A stretch of 64,000 nt of DNA from Streblospio benedicti (GCA_019095985.1 CM032666.1:736884-800883); one strand, 5' to 3'; positions 45,994 to 58,763 are shown, counted from the first letter of the stretch. Translations and numbers: made by a program. The notes: generated by a model not told the origin, from the sequence alone.

Positions 45994-46505
45994 GTAAAGT
46001 GACATCTGCACGATATGCATAGATCTGGCACTTGCTGTTTTGCTGAGAGATACACCGATAATATGGCAGTCTGTGCTGTTATAGATTTAATATTATCATG
46101 GCAGTTGCATGTAGTGCATAATTATGACATAGTGGAAATTACCATTCATTCATTCAAGGATTATTTTTCATCTTGAATGCTGTTGGATAAATATTGGGTT
46201 ACAGTCAATAATTGGTTTTGTTAAAGATAATGCTCAGCCAAAAAAATAGTTGTGTTAGAATACAGTATCAATGAAAGATCTTTTTTCCATTGCAAATTGT
46301 CAAACAGACAATGATAAAATATTTTTCACATTTAATATCTATTACATCTTTAAATATACCAAGCTGTCTTGTTAACTAGAACACTACGCCATGTGATTTT
46401 GTATAATTAAATGATTTTTGCTATTCTGTTCATTTCAAACGGCATTGAGGTTACTGGTTGATGTGTCTTTTTTCATTAAGTACTTGTGCTATGTTTTCAT
46501 TATAG

Positions 46506-46626
46506 ATATTGATGAGTGCGCTACTGATAATGGTGGTTGTAACATGACATGCGCAAAAACTCCTGATCATACGAATGTAACTGTACCAACGGATTCCAAT
46601 TGATGTGGACAAACACAATTGCAGTG
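46506..46626 (+). CDS. cbEGF exon 4 of array, frame-disrupted
   Basis: Same module as its neighbours, but 121 nt: single G bases are missing at about 46564 (CCTGATC for CCTGGATC) and 46602 (TTGATG for TTGGATG). The first half ([18 protein letters not shown]) is fine. As given it would shift frame; the ends and splice sites are preserved. Confidence 0.75.
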
Positions 46627-47026
46627 GTAAGTGACATCTGCACGATATGCATAGATCTGGCACTTGCTGTTTTGCTGAGAGATACCGATAATATAGCAGT
46701 CTGTGCTGTTATAGATTTTATCATGTTATTCTTGTTAAAGATAATGCTCAGCCAAAAACAGCTGTGTTATTAATGTAAAATAGAGTATCAATGAAAAATC
46801 ATTTTCAATTGCAAGTATATGAAAATGATAATTATATTTTTCACATTTAATATTTATTACATCTGTAATATACCAAGCTCTCTTTGTCAACTTAAAACAC
46901 AAGGTCATGTGATGTTGCATAATTAAATGATTTTTGCCAGGCGTACTGTGTATTTTCAAACGGCATTGTGGTTACTGATTGATGTGTCTTTTTTCATTAA
47001 GTATTTTTTCTATGTTTTCATTATAG

Positions 47027-47149
47027 ATATTGATGAGTGCGCTACGAATAATGGTGGTTGTAACTTGAATTGCACCAATACAGTCGGGTCATACGAATGT
47101 CGCTGTGAAAATGGATTCCGATGGGATGTGGACAAACTCAATTGCAGTG
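47027..47149 (+). CDS. cbEGF exon 5 of array
   Basis: Intact 123-nt phase 1-1 exon and the most diverged of the five ([31 protein letters not shown]). That suggests it split from the others first. Confidence 0.9.
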
Positions 47150-47225
47150 GTAAGTGGCATCTGCACGATATGCATAGATCTGGCACTTGCTGTTTTGCTG
47201 AGAGATACACCGATTATATAGTTGT

Positions 47226-47960
<735 letters not shown>

Positions 47961-48048
47961 GTATTTGGTTTCAATTTATTGTAATGTGCATTTTAACATG
48001 TTATGAATAAAGAATATCTATATAGATGCTGTAATGCTCTGTTTGCAG

Positions 48049-48165
48049 ATATTCTAGAATGCAATTCCAACCCATGCTTGAATAACGGATGTGTATAGAG
48101 GGGGCAAAACCGGTTCACATGCAATTGTACGGGCACGGGAAAAGTTGGAGCCAAGTGTCAGCTGG
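48049..48165 (+). CDS. EGF exon with an in-frame stop
   Basis: A 117-nt phase 1-1 exon (acceptor TGTTTGCAG, donor CTGG|GTACGT). It reads DILECNSNPCLNNGCV, then FTCNCTGTGKVGAKCQL. The codon after CV is TAG (48096-48098), in the first strand-turn before RGQNRF. Length and all splice and cysteine positions are otherwise normal. The stop is a point change or sequence error in an otherwise normal module. Confidence 0.75.
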
Positions 48166-49184
48166 GTACGTATTTCTAATAATGTCAATTTTCACTGATT
48201 TTGTTACATTCGAAACTTCATCATTCTCGACGCACGTACCTTTGAAGTTTAAACTGTGATTTTGAACTACAATATTTCACAACCATATCTCAGGTGTACA
48301 TTACGTTACATATTAAGATTAGACATTCTACTCAGCCTACCTCAAGGCCTTTAAATGATCTGGCATGAAGGCCTATTCTAAAAGCTTCTCCGTGATGCAA
48401 ATCTTGCTGAAAGTGTTGCAAACGTGACTTCATTAACTAAAGGAACATTGCTTCTATTTTTAGAACAGCAATCTATCTTCAGGGCAGCTGTGGGCTGCTG
48501 TATTTGGGTATTTCCTCGTTTAAGCATACGTTACTGTCTATTTGTAATGGGAAAGGTTTGATCAAGAGGACACATTGCATATGTTGGCTGGTCCTTACAT
48601 GGTAAATCAACCATGCATGCTGCTGTTTGTGCAGCTGTTGCTAATTAATACTCAGGTTTTGAAAGCTATATTAGGCCAGAATCTTCGAGGCTGTATATTT
48701 AACATCAGAGGAATCCCTAGGGTTTTGCAAAAGGCCTTATATATGTTAGAGCTAGAAGCTGCCACAATTGTACATGCTCTTCAACTTTGCACCTGATATA
48801 TGGTTGACATGAGCGGGCTTTTTAAATAATAGAGATAAAACCTATTAGATATAAGGTCGTTTGAAAGACTACATTCTGCATAGTATTAGAATTTAGTGGA
48901 ATGGTTCAGACCTTCGTCTCTTTATATGGGCACTTCAAAAAGGTGTATTGTTGCCAGGTAATGAAAACAGAAATTCTTCGTCATCTTCAGACAAATTGAG
49001 GGATTTATGTAGAGGAAAATTTGTGTTTTGACATAAACATTATGTCCTAGAATCGCGTCGAAGGTGTACTCACTTTGTTTTTATCAACGTGTCTGACATG
49101 CTACTGTCACACAGCCATTTACGGTAGATATGGATGTTTGTGGATAAAAAATCTGCAAGCATCCGCAAGAATACGTATCTTCCG
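48166..49184. other. intron, nothing recognised
   Basis: AT-rich. A 73-codon frame at 48575 has no domain. Confidence 0.45.
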
Positions 49185-49187
49185 TTA

Positions 49188-50484
49188 ATCCCCATTTCAC
49201 ATGGCCGATCCTAGCTCCAGATCTTCCAGAAGACGCCCGATACGTCATTTCGGGGTGGATCGGGGGAAATGCATTCATTACTATTTATTACGTAACAGTC
49301 TTAAGACGAAGCATGCCAAAGTCAACGAGCCGTACAAGCCATCAGAGACATTACAGGTGGCCGAGACAGATGAAGCATGACGACCAAGACGGCGGTGATT
49401 GACGAGGATTATATAAGTCATATCCCAGCTTCACTATAAATAGAATTGCAGTAACAAACATCACCATGTGCATTTTCCTATAGCCTAACATGTGTTAGAC
49501 ATACTGTTTAATACTGTTTTAATCTCTATTTGTTTCTGCAAGTTACTATTTATGGTAACGCTGGAATAGAACCTACTGACGTTGTTGTTGAGCTGCAGCA
49601 AGATTAAGTGCAACGGCTGCCATTGTTGCTTCGTCGCCTAATAATCTTGAATACGTGTTTGAGTGTAATCCTTCAGAGACACAAACAACAATGAAACCCC
49701 CCAACATTTGCAACCTTTTTTATATGACTTCCTTGCATATTCTACAGCTAAAGCTTACGGGATCGTCTGCAATTACGGTCTGTGACCTTTTAGTTGGACT
49801 ATTTCAAAAGGCAAGCTTTCGGAACTAACACAACATAAAACGGGAACATCTTTATGAAAATTGTCAGCAAACCCACTGTTAGCAGAGAGACCTAACGATC
49901 AACAAGTTAGTTCTCCAGACGAAGCAGAAAACCAAAACGTTGATACAGAGCAACAGATCAATAATCTAAAACGGGAGCCCACAGGCCGAAAAAGTCCAAA
50001 ATCACTTCTCCGGAGAAGTGATAACACTTTTTGGGCCCGAAACTGGCAGAAGTGAATCATTTTTTCCATGTAGACAACACCAATATTGAATCATCGTGCT
50101 GTTGAAAAAGATGCTTCCGTTCCATGTTTCTATTGCTTCCAATTGTAACGGTTGTCACGGCACTTACGGTTTCATCAGTCATCATACATCTTCCCAAAGC
50201 AGCAGACGAGGCCACAGTTCAGCAAAGAGACCTAAGGATGCTGCAAATAGTAAAGAAAGCTCCCCAGACAGCCCCGAAAAATATGACGGTGGTGTGGTTT
50301 GGAGCATTCAAGCCGAAATATGAAAAAAATCGGTCCAGAACCCGCCAAAAACGTCCCAGTCATTGCCGAACCATCCAAATCACTCAACATTTGAGGCCAG
50401 ATCACGCACAATCCACCCCGAAATGACAAATCGGTCGTCTTTGGGAAGATCTGGAGCTAGGATCGGCCATGTGAAATGGGGGCC
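49188..50484. mobile_element. 1.3-kb TIR element, PIF/Harbinger-like by target site
   Basis: The left end (ATCCCCATTTCACATGGCCG, ATCCTAGCTCCAGATCTTCC) and the inverted right end (GGAAGATCTGGAGCTAGGAT, CATGTGAAATGGGGGCC) pair over about 75 bp. TTA flanks both ends (49185-49187; 50485-50487), the usual 3-bp target duplication of PIF/Harbinger elements. No transposase is evident. The interior has a diverged pair of blocks (AGAGAGACCTAACGATCAAC / AAAGAGACCTAAGGATGCTG) about 350 bp apart. Confidence 0.7.
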
Positions 50485-50534
50485 TTAGCATACGTATCTA
50501 TCCATAATTCAATACACAGGATAGGCATATATCA

Positions 50535-50674
50535 ATGGCAGATCCAGGTTTATGGAAAGGGGGAGGCGCATTTAAGGAAAAGGGGGCGCAGTTAAGGGAT
50601 TTCATGAAAAACCCTATGAAAATGAAGTATTTTGGTTGGAAAAAGGGGGGGGGTTGCGCCCCTGGATCTGCCTA
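50535..50674. mobile_element. small MITE, 140 bp
   Basis: TGGCAGATCCAGG ... CCTGGATCTGCC terminal inverted repeats, G-rich interior. Another end copy lies at 37885. Confidence 0.7.
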
Positions 50675-52435
50675 TGTATATTCAGATCCACCAGGAAAAT
50701 CTTGAAATTCTCAGAACTTTGCTACGAACCAAATACAAGGGAAATGTCCGTAACATACGTAACTCTCATGTAGGATACGTTTATAAAATCATCTGTAAGA
50801 TACACGTACTTATCTGCCATGATCCGTATCAAGTGTATATATCATCTATCCGTAACTTAAACTGCAGAATATGACTCATCTCATGATTTGAGTTCATGTT
50901 TACATCTTGGATCTTGGGTCTCTCCTGCGTATTTTCATAATGTATACGTATATTTCCATGATGCAGGCATCCGCAGTTCTGTATCATGTATCACCACTCT
51001 ATACGATATAGGCGCAGCGAACACGAACCTCTGTGGACTTCCCAACTGTAACCCAGAAAACTAGCCGATCAGAGCAAACTCTCACTAATTTGCAGACTTT
51101 ACCCGTCAATTTTCTTTGACTCCCCCTCCTCATTAATATTCACACTATGTATTCAAGAGATTTCCTTACCTTTATTATCAATAAGTATAGACACCTCGTT
51201 GAATGTTTAGCTTTTAGTGAAAATAGTTTTCAAATATGCTCTAAAAAAGCATGGCCTTTTTTTTTTTATTTTCCCTGAAGACTGGTGCACAAATGTCAAT
51301 AAGCAGGAAATATGTAAAATGGACCAATTAATATGCAGCGACCAATAAGAGCTCGCAAAAGGAAGTACAAATGGGGGTCAGTTTTAGCTAATGCATATGT
51401 ATTATCTTGACCTAATTGGCTTGGTCAGAAGGGTTCAAAACAAGTTTTTGAGCAATATATTTAGCGCTTGATATTCAGGGTGGTATCATGCCATGTGACT
51501 GTAGCAACAACGTTAAGACAAACACGTATGAGAGAAAACCAAGATCCAAGCTGTATTTCTAAACTTACATCGGGCTATTCTAAGGATCGTATTACGGATG
51601 GACACTGATCCTCGCATATGCTTTGTAATGGAAATGTTCGTGTACGATTGTATTAGCCTACAGCCATTCAGGTGGAATATATCAGCGATGTACAAAGCTG
51701 TGTCGAAATAGTTGCTAAAATATTTGTACCGGTGACTCTGCAGGTGACGTGTATACCTGCTAGTCTCGATTGACCAGACTGTGATACTATGACGTAGCAG
51801 GTGGAAATGATAAAGGAAAGACTGTCTTAAACCTTCCCAGAATGCAATTGTTTGTAGTTACCTGGTGTCTCCGTCTGGTATTACAGTAGTAATCATCGTG
51901 TATGCACCTATTTGCTTCCAAATGCATTAGTGGGTGCAAAATGCAACCGGCTATGGTTACAAAACGCGGTTGTATGCAAAACACGATACAACATGGCATC
52001 CGGTGTACTTTACGTTAAGACAATGGTGGGCTGGTTATGAAGGTTGCTACGCTTGACCAATGGTCTATTTAAAGAGGTGGTTTCAATAGAGACGTGACTA
52101 TAAGGCAAGGATGTAAATTAAACAAACAGATTAAACATCATATATCAGATAAATTAAACACTAATTAAATAATAAAAAAGCTTTTTTTTCCCCATTTGCC
52201 TCAATTTTTTCCCATTTGCCTCACTGGTATATTGTTTTTAGGAACTGATAACCGTGAACACTCAACCATTTTTTAATTTGAATTGGATCTTTGGGATAAA
52301 AAGGTTCACAATTTTATGGAATAAGTTTAATTGATTTAATTTCGACAGGCAGTATTGTTCCAAAGATTAGTTACTGTATATCTAAAAGAAAGATAGTTGC
52401 CCACCCCATATAAAAAAATTTAATCTACTGATTTA
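50675..52435. other. intron, no exon recognised
   Basis: Contains a degenerate GACCAC-family fragment (TCTATTTAAAGAGGTGG, about 52060-52115) and A/T runs. No coding signal. Confidence 0.45.
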
Positions 52436-52439
52436 TTAG

Positions 52440-53505
52440 TTCACCTGACAACACTAGATTTTTTAAATTAAAAACATGATTATTTACAGTTTCGCCAAAC
52501 AACTGTTGGCATCATCAGAATGTTCTTCCCATTGAATACGCGCAATGTCACAAGTCAAATATTCTGATCCTGAACGAGGATGGAATGAACGGGAGGATGG
52601 AATAAACTCGCGAGAGTTGGTGCCCCCCCTCGTCCCTGTTCATAACCTGCTTGCAGGTTCGGATGTGTACAGACTCTTTGATGGTCCTGGTTTTCCAATC
52701 ACTTTCTCTGTCTATTATTCTGGCTCCCTCCCAGTCTATCTGATGGTTGTGCTGGTTTGCATGGTCCGTGATGGCACTCTTTGTTTATTTCCATTTTTGA
52801 CTCTTTCTTTGTGGATCTGGTGTATGCTCCCTTCTGGTTTGCTTCCACGTCCTTCTGATGTTCCTTCAGTCTGGTACCAAACTTTCTGCCCGTTTCCCCG
52901 ACGTACACTTTATCACATGACTTGCATGGAATCTTGTACACAATTTCACATTTGTCCATCTTATCTACTTTATCTTTCGGGTGTACTAGGATGTTCCTGA
53001 TAGTCTGCATTGGCTTCACCGCCGTAGCTACTAAGTGTTTGTTCAGAATTCTGGAGATCCCTTCTGTAACACCTTTTACATATGGTAGGATAACCTGGCC
53101 TTTTGATCTTTCAGCTTCTTTTCTTTTTTTGTTCTTTTCACTCTTCCTTTCAAGTTTGGTTTCTATCTGGTGTTTCACTCGTCGGAACGACCATTCAGGA
53201 TAGCCACATCTTGTCAAAGCTTCAACTATATGTTGTTCCTCTTTCTGCCTGTCAACTTCTTCTGTCACTATGTCATTCCCTCTATCTAAAAGGGTGCGTA
53301 TAACACCTAGCTTGTGTTGCAAAAGGGTGGTGGGAGGAGAAGTGTAGGTACTGGTCAGTGTGTCTTCTTTCTGTAAACTAGTAATTTCACACTCTTGTCT
53401 GGTTTACGCACAATCAGTGTGTCTAGAAATGGAATGCATCCATCTTTCTTCTTCGTGCGTAAACTTGATACTACCAGTCTCATCCACTGTGTTGAGATGG
53501 ATGGA
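52440..53505 (-). mobile_element. Penelope-like retroelement fragment (RT end, GIY-YIG)
   Basis: On the minus strand it reads DGCIPFLDTLIVRKPD and HTDQYLHFSSHHP (end of the reverse transcriptase and linker). It then gives CEIVYKIPCKSCDKVYVGET and GRKFGTRLKEHQKDVE, the GIY-YIG endonuclease with its Cys knuckle. The main open frame covers 53322-52699. The 5' part is missing and it begins at a (TA)n tract, so the copy is truncated and not in one frame. A different subfamily from the copy at 484. It sits in an intron of the EGF/SEA gene. Confidence 0.85.
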
Positions 53506-53684
53506 TATATATATATATATATATATATGTCCTTATATATTCATATTAAACCATTATTATCATCTAATCTCTCAGTTTGTTTGTTTGTTTTGTTTTTTTA
53601 GAGCCAAACAAACATTATAGTGCATGGGGCCTTATTATATTTATCTAATATTAGAGATCTAACATTCATTTTTCTTATTTGCAG

Positions 53685-53796
53685 ACCCGCCTAAGGTGAA
53701 AGGCAGTATAAAGTTTACATCAATCGCCTGAGTGATGATCTTTCTAATACTGAGTCGCCAGCCTTCAAAACCCAATCCGATTCATTTTGTAATGCA
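53685..53796 (+). CDS. SEA domain exon 1
   Basis: Acceptor TTATTTGCAG, donor GCA|GTAAGT. It reads (D)PPKVKGSI, then INRLSDDLSNTESPAFKTQS, the start of a SEA domain (extracellular, often self-cleaving, next to O-glycosylated regions). The two parts are one base out of phase: a T missing in the AGTATAAAG run near 53711 would restore it and give the phase 1-to-0 exon that fits the next exon. Host gene exon with a probable homopolymer error. Confidence 0.7.
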
Positions 53797-53978
53797 GTAA
53801 GTTACATTTCAATTGAAGTCTTTCATTTTACACAAGCCTGTGATATCATTATAAGTCAAACATCGTATTCAAATATAAACGCTGCACACTATTTTATTAA
53901 TTGATAATTTTAAATTACATGTATTTGCTACATACGAATTAGTTTCTCTCCTATAAAAGAAATTATTCATTGTCACAG

Positions 53979-54028
53979 ATTACATCAGAGTTAGCTGGTG
54001 CTGGAGGATGCAAGGTTACAGCTTTCAG
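53979..54028 (+). CDS. SEA domain exon 2
   Basis: A 50-nt exon (acceptor TTGTCACAG, donor TCAG|GTAAAA), phase 0 to 2: ITSELAGAGGCKVTAF. It continues the SEA alpha/beta fold between exons 1 and 3, and phases match on both sides. Confidence 0.75.
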
Positions 54029-55358
54029 GTAAAAGCTTGATTTTTACAAGTCAATATCATGAATGTGGATGTAATGTGCTTTTACCATCTATATATAATT
54101 ACGAAGAGATGGGCGTGGCCATGTTTTTTTTTTTTTTTTTTTTAAATTCCCCTGCAATCATGCGCTTGCTTTCATCAGTATTGACGAGAAAAAACTGACT
54201 TACCAACAAAAAATCGGGTACAAATGATTGTTTTTAATACAACTCCCTTCCGCCTTTCGCCATCACATTGTTGCTGTACAGATTAGTTAAATACTAATCT
54301 GTGGTTGCTGCGTGTGTTATGTTGCTCTGTTGCTGCGTGCGTTTGTCTCTGTTGTTGTGTGTTATGTCTCCGTAGGAGACAGGGAAGGCTAGTTAATTTA
54401 TAAATCAGAAGACTGCTTGCAGAACATACTTTATTTTGGCTAGATCGATTATGACTCACAGGAACGATATCATCATAGTTATTACTGCCAAGCTGTGATA
54501 TTTCATACTTATGAATTTTCGCCATTGGAGAGTAAGCATGAACCCACATCTGTCAATATTGATATGGATGTTTTTTTTAGCCTTTCGATCAAGAGAAAAA
54601 ATTGTGTTGCACTAAATAGAAATCCGTAAAAAAGAGAATTGCATGTATAGTCATGCATTAGATGCTCTGCTGTAACACAAAGAATAAGACATTGCTGTTT
54701 TCATGGTTTTTACCACTTATCTGTCCGCTTTCTTGTCTGGTAAAAACACAACTTTCAAGGAGGAAAATCCTGTGTAAATATTCCTGCAACACCACCATCA
54801 AAATTGCCACTGTGAGTTCCGGGTAGTTCTAGACTAGCACGACTTTTAAATATTTAAAAGTTTCATTTTAAGTATCATTTATCATAATCAACACAATCGT
54901 ATTAGCATGTAAATTAGCATGTTAATTTGACGAAGATATGGGCAAAAAAAGACCGTGTTCATAAAAAAATGCAGACGACCCGTGGCTGATACAAACTTTG
55001 CAAACTTCACTATTGACACTATGATGAAGAATGCACGCCTCAAAAAGAAGTATTTCCTTCTTTTTTTCAACTTTTATCAGCGTGTGTTTTGAATGAACTA
55101 GCATTAAATGCGATTTAAATGGCCCTATAACACATACCGGCGTAGCAATAAACATGGGTGTCTCAAAAGTAAATAAAAAAAAGAGACGAGTATGCAGCTT
55201 TTTCGCGCAATTTGAAGTGAAGAATACAAGGTCCCTAGTAATATATATTGTGCGTAAAAATGACATCAAAACATGAACTTAGTTTTAGATGTCTTTGTCC
55301 AGCGTGTCCCTTTTACTTACACAAATAATATTTCTATATGATTTTTTGTTTCATCCAG
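54029..55358. other. intron of the SEA domain
   Basis: A 19-base T run at 54125 and AT-rich DNA. Open minus-strand frames at 54283-55269 are unsupported. Confidence 0.5.
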
Positions 55359-55510
55359 GCAAGGAAGTGTGGTAATCGACTTTGAGGTTGAGCCTGCTCC
55401 TTCCTCATCAGCCACTTCACTTTTGACCACAATGACCGAGGCTTTGTCAGGAAGTAGCAGTAATCTCTTCCCTGGCCAGACATTTGAAGCCTTTGCCGCT
55501 GTAGAATCTG
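55359..55510 (+). CDS. SEA domain exon 3
   Basis: A 152-nt exon (acceptor TTTCATCCAG, donor TCTG|GTATGC), phase 2 to 1: QGSVVIDFEVEPAP, then TTMTEALSGSSSNLF. The GSV-VDFEV strand is the hallmark core of SEA domains. I do not see the usual G-SVVV self-cleavage serine in its standard form; the site here is QGSVVI, which is close and may be functional. Its phase 1 end feeds the next EGF exon. Confidence 0.85.
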
Positions 55511-55797
55511 GTATGCCATGCTTACAACTATTAGATATTTCATGTGTCTGCACATATCAAAGGAGTCTCCTTTCAAAAACAGTGCTTCCACGTACTGAGG
55601 AATACATACATATAGTTTTATGTGTATTGAGAAATAAGGAACACTTCACAAGCAGTTCATACATTATCGGTCCCACTGTTCACACTTGAGTTTTTTTTGT
55701 GGAAACCAATAGCACATTTTTGAAACTCCATGCGAAATACACGAGGAGCTGTGAACTGTTTGTCACATGGATGTTTATAGCATGTGTCATATTTCAG

Positions 55798-55907
55798 ATG
55801 CTTGTACCCCAAGTCCTTGTGGTGATTACGGAAGCTGTTCGCTGACTGCGGAATCAGATGCCAACTGCACCTGCAATTTGGAGCTCAAGGCACAAATTGC
55901 ACTGAGG
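55798..55907 (+). CDS. EGF exon after SEA, frame-disrupted
   Basis: Acceptor ATATTTCAG, donor GAGG|GTAAAA, phase 1 in. DACTPSPCGDYGSC, then DANCTC. The last third shifts by one base: a missing G at about 55881 (TTGGAGC for TTGGGAGC) would give the expected GAQGTNCTEG ending. 110 nt instead of 111. Otherwise a normal EGF. Confidence 0.75.
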
Positions 55908-55957
55908 GTAAAAAGGCGTAGTCATTTGACTTCCTTTCTAACACTTAATTATAACTA

Positions 55958-56152
55958 CAGTAGAACCTTCTCTTTAGGACCACCTATGCGGCGCAGTGCT
56001 ACATGTAGTAGGTGGTCTCAATAGAGAGGCGGTCTCTATATACAGTTTCTATTTGGTAGCTTTGTGAACTGTGAAGGTGTGGGACTGCAAAAAGTGGTCT
56101 TTTTATAGAGGTGGTCTTAACAGAGAGGTGGTCTTAATCGGGGTGTCTACTG
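55958..56152. mobile_element. pogo-like MITE, 195 bp
   Basis: CAGTAGAACCTTCTCTTTAG ... GGTGTCTACTG flanked by TA, only about 50 bp downstream of the EGF exon donor. The right half has three GAGGTGGTCTTAA words. Confidence 0.75.
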
Positions 56153-56154
56153 TA

Positions 56155-57409
56155 AGGCTGTTTCATAATAAATGTGTCACAGCAATTCTTTGAGTGTTAT
56201 ATGTATATATTATCTTAACTAACCGAAAAATGTCATTTCCTAATAGGTATAAGAGACGAAGACATTTCGTAACCTTTTAAAACGATGTATTACTTCATAT
56301 AGTTGAAATGATAGGGCAAAGCGCCTTAAAAATAGGGGTGCATTTTACGCATTATGTGGTAACATTTGAAAAAAAAATGCAAAATGTAGGTCATAGGTTG
56401 AAATATATTTTGACTATTTTTATTCACTTAATACAATTAAGCTGACGGCTGATTTTCTTAACTTTATGCCGCCGTTTGTTTGAAGCAAATCGGTTAAGAT
56501 TTCAGAAATGTACGTCAGTTAGATTAAAAGTGGAACATTATGCCTTCTTTAATTTCGAGCAACCTATTAAGAAAAAGGACCTGCAAAAATGTAAGTAACA
56601 GTTAACTATGTATATAAAGTTAAAAAAACAATCTTCAATATACATAGATACACACAGAAAAAACACTAATATCTAGAGTATGTTGAAATTTTTATGGTTT
56701 TGCCTTTTTTGACTTGTAAACTGGGAACATTTTCTGTAGTGTCCGTAACACTATTGTAATGCTTACATCAATGAAAATAATGCAAACATATTAAAGGTTA
56801 GCACTTTTACGAAGTAGTTTAACAAAGGAAATGTAATTTGTATACTTGTTGAAAAACCATAACCATTTTATTAAAGGTTTTCCCTAAAATTGTAATGTTC
56901 GCAACGCTGTAGTGTCCGCAACAAATCTACAATAAGGTGTCCGGTTTTTTTCAGTGCATTGACAGGCAGTGAATAGGGTATGGAAACAAGTTATTTTTCA
57001 TGAAAATGTTACCCGGGGGCACGTTTATTGTGAAACAGCCATGTAATACAATCAGTGGTAAATCCATGAGTTGGTATTTGTCTTATTACTGGTAGGTAGA
57101 ATTTGGAGCGTGTACGGTAATCATTTTCAAGCTTTCCTTTTCTGTATTGATGGTTCTAACTAGACGTATTCGCATTTTATTAAAAAGAACGTCTACCTTA
57201 GTGTTGTCAGAGACACTAACTGTAATGCGCTTTAGATGTGCACTCATCTGAATAACACTATGTTTTAGAATGATTTATTCTGTTTATCACACGAATAGAT
57301 AGCAAGGCATGTCACTACATTTGTATGTAGTGCACTACAACGTGAGATTTACAACGAGTACAATATAAATCATTGAACTCTCATGTTACAATTCACAATT
57401 GTTAAGCAG
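56155..57409. other. intron, nothing recognised
   Basis: AT-rich. Two related words (GTAGTGTCCGTAACACTATT and GTAGTGTCCGCAACAAATCT, 56738 and 56911) are the only structure seen. Confidence 0.45.
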
Positions 57410-57530
57410 ATGTCATTCAATGCACCCCTACCAACCCCTGCCAGAATAATGGTACCTGTGTGGAAAAACAATTTGGCGCCATTTGAGTGCCAATGCTCAG
57501 AAACTTTTATGGAACAACATGTTCTTGAAG
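57410..57530 (+). CDS. EGF exon, frame-disrupted
   Basis: Acceptor TGTTAAGCAG, donor GAAG|GTTGGT. Starts (D)VIQCTPTNPCQNNGTCVE; further pieces FECQCSETF and YGTTC lie in other frames. Length is 121 nt and at least two or three one-base changes separate the pieces, more than in the other exons. The donor is weak. It may be a decaying exon. Confidence 0.6.
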
Positions 57531-57949
57531 GTTGGTATATTTGATTATTTCTTTTATGCACATTCTAGTTTAAACTTGAATGTTTTCCACATTTTATGTA
57601 TTTAGTTAAACGTCATTCGCAGGAAACCTCTTCCACCTTATACGGGTCTCACAATCATTATAACATGACCACGGCAAGGTAGGGTTTTCACATCTTTACC
57701 AATTCGGGCTTCTTCAGAACACCTTCACTCCCCCCGTAACAGACGGTGCTACGCCCGGCGGATTCATATTTCCACCAATCAGCGTGCCGCCAGTTTTCTC
57801 GTTTCGTGAGAACTGATTATAAATGCATAACTATTAGCAGACGTTTGCAGAAAAACTAACATATATTTGATACTCACATTTTTCTCAAACCCTCATAAGC
57901 TTGTCAATCGATGTAGAAAGACATTCTATACGTTCAGAAGTGTTTAACA
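57531..57949. other. intron, nothing recognised
   Basis: No clear structure. Confidence 0.4.
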
Positions 57950-58110
57950 GTATTGTTATAAGAAACATCATATGATATACGGGGAAAGCTTTAAATCTAA
58001 GGTATGTTAGGTTGTTTAACAGCTATGATAGAATATGTGGGCGTAACTACTTTTATGGACAATGTGGAACAACACCGTGACGATTCTCATATATGTTAAT
58101 CTACCTAACA
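57950..58110 (+). repeat. dispersed repeat X, 3' fragment
   Basis: Matches 20600-20760 (GGGGAAAGCTTTAAATCTAA, GTAACTACTTTTATGGACAA, AACACCGTGACGATTCTCAT). Confidence 0.75.
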
Positions 58111-58233
58111 ACTGCGAAAAGGATACTCCTCAAAAGATGACGATCCCCGCAGAGCTCTGAAGCTTCAACGTGATTGGTTGCTGGTGACGTCATTGAATAA
58201 TCATGAATATGCTAATTTGTTTCCAATCTCTAG

Positions 58234-58442
58234 AACTTTTCGAAAAATCTTGTGTGTTTCCTACGGGCCGGCAACACACATGCGCTATGGCAGTGGAGTG
58301 CTTATATTACGTCCCTGAAATGCCAATTCAGTGGCCGTGCTCTACCAGTGAAGGACCACTAGGCTTCTGTGTCCGCTACGCCCCCCTAGTTTTATCACTG
58401 CTGAGCAAGTCTATTGTGTTTCACGTCTGCTGCAAGCCTTAA
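58234..58442 (+). CDS. possible CLIP-like cysteine module exon
   Basis: Acceptor CCAATCTCTAG opens in phase 1, like every module exon of this gene. The peptide reads (E)LFEKSCVFPTGRQHTC, then MAVECLYYVP, WPCSTSEGPLGFC and VCCKP before TAA. Spacing C-x8-C-x5-C ... C ... CC resembles an arthropod CLIP domain, though the GFC cysteine is extra. No good donor was found, so the exon either ends the protein in an alternative transcript or is a pseudo-exon. Exons further downstream (59512 on) need it to be skipped or to splice before the stop. Confidence 0.4.
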
Positions 58443-58669
58443 TCCCTGACTGCCATCCGTGGTTGTGCGCGGGATACAATTGTAAGCAGTTCAAAACTTT
58501 TTACCAGTTCCAACCTCGTACTGGTGTATGCTCAATTTCTGCCATATGTAAAAATCGACTGTAGCACGTGTTCAACTCATCAGCATCACTGACAACCACA
58601 TCCGCAAAGGTCACGTGACTTTTGGACGTGGTGTGGACGCAGATTGCAGTGTGACTGGCAACCATGTTC

Positions 58670-58730
58670 CTGCTGCTGCTGCTGCTACTATTACTACTAC
58701 TGCTGCTGCTACTACTACTACTACTGCTAC

Positions 58731-58763
<33 letters not shown>

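Larger units (their letters stand above)
44140..47225 (+). repeat. tandem array of five EGF-exon units
   Basis: Units of roughly 530-640 bp repeat the same intron-exon-intron block: GCCAGGCGTACTGTGCATTT, TTTTCATTATAG|exon|GTAAGTG, CTGCACGATATGCATAGATC, GTTAAAGATAATGCTCAGCC. Exons lie at 44432, 45347, 45871, 46506 and 47027. A hairpin/(TA)n insertion (about 44880-45246) separates units 1 and 2, and the AAATGATTTT word is present on both sides of it. Confidence 0.9.

Noticed and set aside
52545-53303. Plus-strand frames of 66-151 codons
   Set aside because: Antisense shadows of the Penelope-like fragment.
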